A stretch of 10,272 nucleotides of DNA, from NCBI GenBank assembly GCA_913053665.1, contig CAJXGR010000086.1:1-10272 (forward strand). Direction: 5' to 3'. The first letter of the stretch is position 1. Each line of letters begins with the position of its first letter. The position numbers and the translations under genes were made by a program. Under the pieces are notes generated by a model. The model had not been told where the DNA came from, made no database searches, and was given only the letters and a program-made list of their open reading frames with translations. This document shows positions 6,162 through 10,272 of this stretch, one piece after another. The DNA comes from an uncultured Spirochaetia bacterium. GTDB lineage: Bacteria; Spirochaetota; UBA6919.

Positions 6162-6188
6162 TAGGGACGATCCGCTGGATCGCCCCTA
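6162..6188. repeat. GTAGGGGCGA-type hairpin between convergent genes
   Basis: Read on the minus strand, GTAGGGGCGATCC is followed by an AGC loop and GGATCGTCCCTA, a 12-bp stem with one G-U wobble (an A-C mismatch on the + strand). It therefore folds better in the transcript of the ferredoxin operon, 10 nt past that operon's last stop codon. No T-tract follows. It may end the operon transcript or protect its 3' end, but the shared GTAG-GGG start with the hairpin at 1646-1693 also suggests a dispersed repeat family. Confidence 0.65.
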
Positions 6189-6197
6189 CAAAGGTCA

Positions 6198-6404
6198 TTA
6201 CATATCAACCATGACAATACACTTTTGTACTGAACACCCTGCTATACATAATATACACCCCTTACATCGCTCTTCATTCACAACAGCAACCTTTTTGATA
6301 GGGTCGTAATCGATCGTGTCGGGTTCAGGACAAACAACAATACATAGACGACATCCTTTTTCGGCAGTACAGTCCTCTTCTGTAACTCTTGCTACTGCAT
6401 ACAT
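6198..6404 (-). CDS. porD: Two-cluster [4Fe-4S] ferredoxin, delta subunit of 2-oxoacid:ferredoxin oxidoreductase
   Basis: 68 residues. Cluster II is canonical: Cys47-x2-Cys50-x2-Cys53-x3-Cys57. Cluster I is expanded: Cys12-x5-Cys18-x2-Cys21-x3-Cys25-Pro, so the first gap is three residues longer than the usual CxxCxxCxxxCP. A further Cys62 is present, and cluster II is followed by Ser rather than Pro. It would carry electrons from the oxidoreductase core to free ferredoxin or another acceptor. It is the last gene of the operon, 34 nt after the gamma gene, with AGGAG about ten bases before the ATG. The symbol is by subunit analogy. Confidence 0.88.
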   Translation of the reverse strand: MYAVARVTEEDCTAEKGCRLCIVVCPEPDTIDYDPIKKVAVVNEERCKGCILCIAGCSVQKCIVMVDM

Positions 6405-6438
6405 ATATATTTAACTCCTTTATCTTTATCCATTAACC

Positions 6439-7122
6439 TTAGGCCAGGACAAGCTCTTTTAATGTGGAAGCCCACTCTTTTCCTACCTTATAAGCCACTT
6501 GAACTGTTTCAAGGTTTTTCTTGAGAAGTTGCTCTTTCTTGGCAAACTTCTTTTTAATAGCCTCGTCCAGGGTTGCCGTACCCCCTGATGCCACATACTT
6601 CTTTCCAAAACGATCCTGTATAGCTAAATCCATACTCTCCAGTGTTACGATATCCGTAATACCCAATAAGGCTCCAAGCATCGCCATATTTGAAGCTAAT
6701 TCTGTCCCGGCTACCTCTTTAGCTATATTTGTTGCGGCAACATTCATATGGCGTACATTCTTTTTTTCTAATTCTTCCTTATGTTCATCGCTTAAAAGCT
6801 CTATAGTAGAGTTAATGATCACAATGCCCCCTTCTTTTATACCGGAGTAAAAGGGCATGGTGTAGCTTTTGTTTAGAGTGATCACATGAGGGTGGAAGAT
6901 CATAATGACATCGGGATAGACCAACTCTCCCCGGTCATAGATGGGTTCATCTCCAATCCTGCAATAAGACTCTGATGGAGCCATTCTTTTCTCGGCACCA
7001 AAGAATGGATTAGATATAGCATACTTATTTTCTTTGGCGGCCGCAGTGGCCAGAACATGGGCTGAAGTCACGACTCCCTGCCCCCCTAGACCCGACATCC
7101 GAAAGTTTATTCTTCGTCTCAT
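6439..7122 (-). CDS. porG: 2-oxoacid:ferredoxin oxidoreductase, gamma subunit
   Basis: 227 residues, within the usual size for a separate gamma subunit. The N-terminal GLGGQGVVTSA at 11-21 is the family's GxGGQG motif, which takes part in CoA binding in related enzymes. Other family landmarks follow: NPFFGAEKRMAPSESYCRIGDEPIYD, the VYPDVIMIFHP strand, GGIVIINST, NMAMLGALLG and a C-terminal helix. It forms part of the cytoplasmic core with alpha and beta. It lies 20 nt downstream of the beta gene; the SD (AAGGGG) is somewhat distant from the ATG. The symbol is by subunit analogy. Confidence 0.9.
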   Translation of the reverse strand: MRRRINFRMSGLGGQGVVTSAHVLATAAAKENKYAISNPFFGAEKRMAPSESYCRIGDEPIYDRGELVYPDVIMIFHPHVITLNKSYTMPFYSGIKEGGIVIINSTIELLSDEHKEELEKKNVRHMNVAATNIAKEVAGTELASNMAMLGALLGITDIVTLESMDLAIQDRFGKKYVASGGTATLDEAIKKKFAKKEQLLKKNLETVQVAYKVGKEWASTLKELVLA

Positions 7123-7142
7123 AGATTTATATACCCCTTAAA

Positions 7143-8063
7143 TTAAGCTTTAGCCGTCTCTTTAGCTTTTTTTCTGGCTTCCTTTTTGGCATCTTTTCTT
7201 ACTTTACGTTCCGCATCATTTTTGTCGATCAATTCACCCGCCTGATCTGTTCTGTACTCAAAAAACTCGAACCGTTCACCCTTTTTCTCAGCCCCTTTCA
7301 TTTCGTCTATACCCTCATGACTCTGTTTGCCCAGCTCAAGGATACAGGGTGTATAGATCTGAACGTAGGTTGGGCCAATTTCTCTGGCTACTTCAATCGC
7401 ATTTCTGATGACTTTCTCCACTCGCATAGGCTTACTGGTTGTGAGCATTGCCACATAATGACAGCCCGAATCAATGGCTAGTTGAGGAAGATTCACTTTA
7501 TCGAATTGCTTGCCCGCAGGAGCCATCTTCGCAACAAATTGCTTTTGCATCAACCCGCTTTCCTGACCACCTGTATTGCCATAGAACTCATTATCAAAGC
7601 AGATGGTTGTTATTTTTTCCTGACGGAACCAGCTTTGTAGGGTCATATCAAGGCCAATATCAACAGTCGCACCATCCCCCGCCAAGACAACAACATCTTT
7701 AGTCTTATCAGGAAAACGTAATGCCAATGTGCGTTTCAACCCAGAGGCAACAGCATTTTGATTACCAAAAAGCGAATGGATGTTATGAACAGCGATGTGA
7801 GGGAAAACAAGACTTGTACAGCCTGTAGAGCCAACCATCACAGTATCCTCCGGATTAGGCAAGGAAGACATGATATAACGAAATGCAAGACTCTCAGGAC
7901 AGCCGGCGCAAAGTGAATGGGTTTCTATAAGGTCTTTACTCTCACCAATGTCTCTCCAGCCACGATCGACCTTACCATAGGTGGATCGTTCAACCAGATC
8001 TTTATATTCTTGTGGCATAATATCTGCTAATGCTTCGGACATTTTAATTATATTTGTAGACAT
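7143..8063 (-). CDS. porB: 2-oxoacid:ferredoxin oxidoreductase, beta subunit (TPP-binding)
   Basis: 306 residues. The subunit binds thiamine pyrophosphate and the proximal [4Fe-4S] cluster. The TPP motif is GDGATVDIG (129-137), continuing to the distal part NEFYGNTGGQ (158-167). Cluster ligands are Cys52 and Cys55 (LCAGCPE), Cys82 (STGCTS) and probably Cys240 (YTPC), the pattern of pyruvate:ferredoxin oxidoreductase beta subunits. The last ~30 residues form a Lys/Ala/Arg-rich tail not usual for the family. The start at ATG 8063 is backed by GGAG seven bases upstream, immediately after the alpha stop. Pyruvate is the likeliest substrate, but 2-oxoisovalerate or 2-oxoglutarate enzymes share these motifs. 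Confidence 0.93.
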   Translation of the reverse strand: MSTNIIKMSEALADIMPQEYKDLVERSTYGKVDRGWRDIGESKDLIETHSLCAGCPESLAFRYIMSSLPNPEDTVMVGSTGCTSLVFPHIAVHNIHSLFGNQNAVASGLKRTLALRFPDKTKDVVVLAGDGATVDIGLDMTLQSWFRQEKITTICFDNEFYGNTGGQESGLMQKQFVAKMAPAGKQFDKVNLPQLAIDSGCHYVAMLTTSKPMRVEKVIRNAIEVAREIGPTYVQIYTPCILELGKQSHEGIDEMKGAEKKGERFEFFEYRTDQAGELIDKNDAERKVRKDAKKEARKKAKETAKA

Positions 8064-8077
8064 AGTTTAACTCCTTT

Positions 8078-9277
8078 TTAAGCAACCTTTCTCAAAGCGA
8101 TTTCTTTTTCAATTTCCTCCATAAGCACTTCTGGAGGCATGGTCATCCCTCCAGCTACGTGAGGACCTACCAACACCCTGTCATTACGGTCAATGCATGA
8201 CTTGATTTCCTTAGCCATCCATCCGGATATGTTGAGCTCAGGGACGACAATCAATTTGGCATTCTCTAAAGCCTTCCGAACTTCATCGTCAGGGAAAGGT
8301 CGAATGGTTTTGATTTTAACGAGTCCCACATCCATACCCTTGGCTTTCATCAGTCTGATGGCTTCTCTACCCTGACTAATGGCCGTACCACTTGAACAGA
8401 TAATGATATCAGCATCTCCATTCTCTACTTCTATTAAAGAACCGCCCATAAGGCGTTTTGTATATTTACGACTTCGTTCAATGGCCCCTCTGATCTCCAG
8501 TTGCCAGGACGCATGGGTCATATAACTGATGTAGTTTGATTTCATCACAAAAGGATCTCTCATGATCCGCATGGGAGCCGTTTCCATATCCATGACAGGC
8601 ACCGGCGCTCGATAGGGATCGTAAGGAGGAATACAGTAGTCTTTAGAGACCATTTCTACCATTTCCTTTGTGTGACTCACAAAAAAACCATCACAGGCTA
8701 CGGCAATGGGCAAATGAATATCAGGCTGTTCTGCTACTATATAGCCCATCAGCAGATAATCAAAGAGCTCCTGGGCATTTTCGGCATGCCACATTAGCAT
8801 CCCTGTGTCCAAAAGCATACCCATTTCTATGGTGTCAGGCTGAATGGACAAGGGAGTATTGATACCCCGCACCATCAGACAAAGCATGATGGGAAGCCTG
8901 GATCCACTCCACATAGGGAAGTTTTCATAGGCTCTGAGTGTCCCAGGGCCGGAGGTTGTTGTAAAAACTCTGGCTCCACCAAAAGCCGCTCCAGCACATT
9001 GACTCATAACGGCAAATTCATGCTCTCCTCTGAAGTAGCCTTTCACATAGCCTTCTACCCAGAGTTCACCGACCAGAGCGGCCGCTTCACTTTGAGGAGT
9101 GATGGGATAGGAAATACTCATATCCACACTGGCTCTTTTGATCGCTTCTTTAACGATTTCAGAACCCGTCATGAAATGCTGTTCCTTAGGGAGTTTGTCG
9201 TTGAAAAAATCCTCTATATCTACAATGGTTTGACCCATTTTGTTCTTTGTTCCTATAAGACTTTTTGCAGTACTCAT
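8078..9277 (-). CDS. porA: 2-oxoacid:ferredoxin oxidoreductase, alpha subunit
   Basis: 399 residues, close to the usual ~390. The substrate/TPP-pyrimidine domain has YPITPQSE at 57-64, the GEHEFAVMSQCAGAAFGGARVFTTTSGPG stretch (84-112) holding the catalytic-type Glu, and a VRGINTPLS loop. The C-terminal transketolase-like domain has DADIIICSSGTAISQG and VGLVKIKTIRPFP. About 35 residues precede the first family motif (MTGSE at 36), a longer N-terminus than typical. The complex performs 2-oxoacid + CoA + oxidised ferredoxin to acyl-CoA + CO2 + reduced ferredoxin, reversible in anaerobes. GAGG lies seven bases before the ATG. It is preceded 27 nt upstream by the CdhB-like gene and followed 14 nt later by beta. 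Pyruvate specificity is inferred. Confidence 0.93.
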   Translation of the reverse strand: MSTAKSLIGTKNKMGQTIVDIEDFFNDKLPKEQHFMTGSEIVKEAIKRASVDMSISYPITPQSEAAALVGELWVEGYVKGYFRGEHEFAVMSQCAGAAFGGARVFTTTSGPGTLRAYENFPMWSGSRLPIMLCLMVRGINTPLSIQPDTIEMGMLLDTGMLMWHAENAQELFDYLLMGYIVAEQPDIHLPIAVACDGFFVSHTKEMVEMVSKDYCIPPYDPYRAPVPVMDMETAPMRIMRDPFVMKSNYISYMTHASWQLEIRGAIERSRKYTKRLMGGSLIEVENGDADIIICSSGTAISQGREAIRLMKAKGMDVGLVKIKTIRPFPDDEVRKALENAKLIVVPELNISGWMAKEIKSCIDRNDRVLVGPHVAGGMTMPPEVLMEEIEKEIALRKVA

Positions 9278-9304
9278 ATTTTTACCTCTTTATTATTCTT
9301 TAAA

Positions 9305-9898
9305 TCATTTACCAGCCAGTTCCTTTATTTTAGCGGTCAACTGGTCAATCTTCTCAGCCGATGCGTCACGGAATGTCATCATGGCATCTTCATGACCATG
9401 CTGAGCGCACATAGCTATCGTATAGCAGTTTGTTTCGCCCCTAATAATTTTCAGAGAGATGTTTGCGAAATGGCAATGGACGCCAACAAACATACAGACA
9501 TCGATTTTATTATGCCAGATAGTGAGATTGGGATGATTGGGATTGATTTCGATTTCGGGGTCAATTTTGGGATATTTGGGCCTATAGTCTGCCATAGGGA
9601 TGAGCATGGGCTTTTGACCTGGCCGAGCCAGACCTTTTAGTGTTTCAAACATGTCTCTCACTGCTTTAGCCTTCTTGGCAACACCTTCTCTCCAGTCCCA
9701 GAGTACAAGGGGGCCAGGGAAAATAGTGGGGACTTTGGCTTCAAGGAACTTTTTGGCGGCATGTTCAAGGGCTTGTTCCTCTGTTACCAGGGTGCCTTCA
9801 ATTAATGCTCCCCCCTCATCGGGAAGCTCAATGCCCATAGTGGCCGCCGCGGGTGGCAGAAATGCTTCTGGGCCAGCAATAACTTTATAACCTGTCAT
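9305..9898 (-). CDS. CO dehydrogenase beta subunit/ACDS epsilon (CdhB)-like protein heading the oxidoreductase operon
   Basis: 197 residues, no signal peptide. I recognise it as a relative of the archaeal acetyl-CoA decarbonylase/synthase epsilon subunit (CdhB, a Rossmann-like fold). Landmarks are an N-terminal KVIAGPEAFLPP, PTIFPGPLVLWDW at 57-69, then IDVCMFVGVHCHFANISLKII (132-152) and the strand CYTIAMCAQHGHED (158-171), followed by a C-terminal helix. The latter half is rich in possible ligands: Cys135, 142, 158 and 164 and His129, 141, 143, 167 and 169. In archaea epsilon partners the CO dehydrogenase alpha subunit, yet no CO dehydrogenase gene is here; the partner is more likely the oxidoreductase. 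AAGGAG lies nine bases before the ATG. First gene of the operon. Family call fairly good; function unknown. Confidence 0.75.
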   Translation of the reverse strand: MTGYKVIAGPEAFLPPAAATMGIELPDEGGALIEGTLVTEEQALEHAAKKFLEAKVPTIFPGPLVLWDWREGVAKKAKAVRDMFETLKGLARPGQKPMLIPMADYRPKYPKIDPEIEINPNHPNLTIWHNKIDVCMFVGVHCHFANISLKIIRGETNCYTIAMCAQHGHEDAMMTFRDASAEKIDQLTAKIKELAGK

Positions 9899-9949
9899 TA
9901 AATAATTCTCCTTAGTTTATGTGATTCGTAGACAAGTATAAACTGATTT

Positions 9950-9976
9950 ATTATAGTGAATTAGACTATTTATCAA
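9950..9976 (-). promoter_or_regulatory. Candidate proximal promoter of the oxidoreductase operon
   Basis: On the minus strand TTGATA (9976-9971) and a perfect TATAAT (9955-9950) are separated by only 15 bp, shorter than ideal. The predicted leader is about 45 nt to the ATG at 9898. Confidence 0.45.
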
Positions 9977-10097
9977 TTAATAGTGCCAAGATTGAGTTAA
10001 TATTTATGCAAGAAGCAAAAGATAAGTATACTTGTAAATCTAAGAATTATAGATAAAGAATTCAACCTTTATTAATGAAAAAAAGCAACCGATCCAA

Positions 10098-10126
10098 AAA
10101 GTAATGGATATGGATTTAATTGTCAA
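10098..10126 (-). promoter_or_regulatory. Candidate distal promoter of the oxidoreductase operon
   Basis: On the minus strand TTGACA (10126-10121), a 17-bp spacer and TACTTT (10103-10098) are preceded by an A-rich tract. Initiation near 10091 would give a leader of roughly 190 nt to the CdhB-like gene. The block is strikingly like the one before the leucine-rich-repeat gene (5470-5506), including AATCCATAT in the spacer. Confidence 0.5.
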
Positions 10127-10259
10127 GCTATTTTTTTATTCACTTTGTAAGTTTTCAATGGATGGATGACTTAAAAGGTAGGGGCTGTAAAATCCTGTGG
10201 ATATGGGATCATTTATGGGTAGTGATAAACTAGTTACTGACGGATTTATCTAACTACCT

Positions 10260-10272
10260 GTAGAGACGCGAT
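10260..10272 (+). repeat. Truncated GTAGAGACGCGAT element at window edge
   Basis: The window ends in GTAGAGACGCGAT, which by its GTAG start and following sequence looks like the first arm of a hairpin of the kind seen at 6162-6188. The second arm would lie outside the window, so this rests on sequence style only. Confidence 0.35.

Larger units (their letters stand above)
9899..10272. other. Intergenic leader region upstream of the oxidoreductase operon
   Basis: 374 AT-rich bases with no credible gene on either strand. Besides the two candidate promoters it holds a perfect 10-bp palindrome AAGTATACTT (10024-10033) and a distant 9-bp inverted repeat, ACAAGTATA (9932-9940) against TATACTTGT (10027-10035). 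The latter could be two operator half-sites or fold the leader RNA. No known riboswitch or T-box was recognised. From ~10140 to 10259 nothing stands out until the GTAG repeat at the end. Confidence 0.5.

Noticed and set aside
8999..9640. Plus-strand open frame of 213 codons opposite the alpha and CdhB-like genes
   Set aside because: It runs antisense across two well-supported genes and their intergenic gap, and its translation shows no family features.
9974..10018. Possible second sigma-54 promoter (TGGCAC on the minus strand at 9988-9983) with an ATGC-N5-GCAA site upstream
   Set aside because: The -12 GC is missing at the required ten-base spacing (TG instead), and the activator-like site has a mismatch and is too close.

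Overview
The window reads as a moderately AT-rich chromosomal segment from an anaerobic Gram-negative bacterium. Supporting signs are two lipoprotein-type signal peptides, a protein ending in an outer-membrane-like C-terminal Phe, a sigma-54 promoter with upstream activator sites, and a five-gene 2-oxoacid:ferredoxin oxidoreductase operon with a CO-dehydrogenase-beta/ACDS-epsilon-like gene at its head. That last combination is one I associate with Desulfobacterota (sulfate reducers and relatives). The assignment is an inference; there is no rRNA or other phylogenetic marker here.

Left part (1-2026). A 5'-truncated gene for a protein with a C-terminal Ig-like domain (2-721) is followed 21 nt later by a six-transmembrane voltage-gated K+ channel carrying a C-terminal zinc ribbon (743-1600). 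Both are on the + strand and probably co-transcribed. A 22-bp perfect hairpin (1646-1693) lies between the channel and a convergent MTH1187/YkoF-type thiamine-binding-like gene (1703-2026, - strand).

Middle part (2027-6144). A 249-bp divergent intergenic region holds two identical copies of a 17-bp palindromic site, 31 bp apart, upstream of a near-consensus -24/-12 promoter. They drive a single-gene unit for a very lysine-rich solute-binding protein (2276-3271), closed by a good intrinsic terminator. Next come a signal-peptide protein with an HEXXH motif and a barrel-like C-terminus (3508-4617), a convergent leucine-rich-repeat lipoprotein built of exact 24-residue repeats (4653-5462, - strand), and an unrecognised acidic cytoplasmic protein (5656-6144) with its own sigma-70-type promoter.

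Right part (6198-9898, - strand). The operon order in transcription is CdhB-like protein, alpha, beta, gamma and two-cluster ferredoxin. Gaps are 14 to 34 nt and each gene except the gamma subunit has a clear Shine-Dalgarno. The complex would interconvert a 2-oxoacid (probably pyruvate) plus CoA with acyl-CoA, CO2 and reduced ferredoxin. The 374-bp leader (9899-10272) holds two candidate promoters. The distal one shares an extended block with the promoter-like region of the leucine-rich-repeat gene. The window ends inside what looks like another member of a GTAG-starting hairpin family also seen at 6162-6188 and 1646-1693.

Most distinctive items: the sigma-54 module on the solute-binding protein, the CdhB-like leader gene of the oxidoreductase operon with its Cys/His cluster, the HEXXH putative outer-membrane protein, and the promoter block repeated 4.6 kb apart. 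I saw no CRISPR array, tRNA, rRNA, transposase or recognisable riboswitch.
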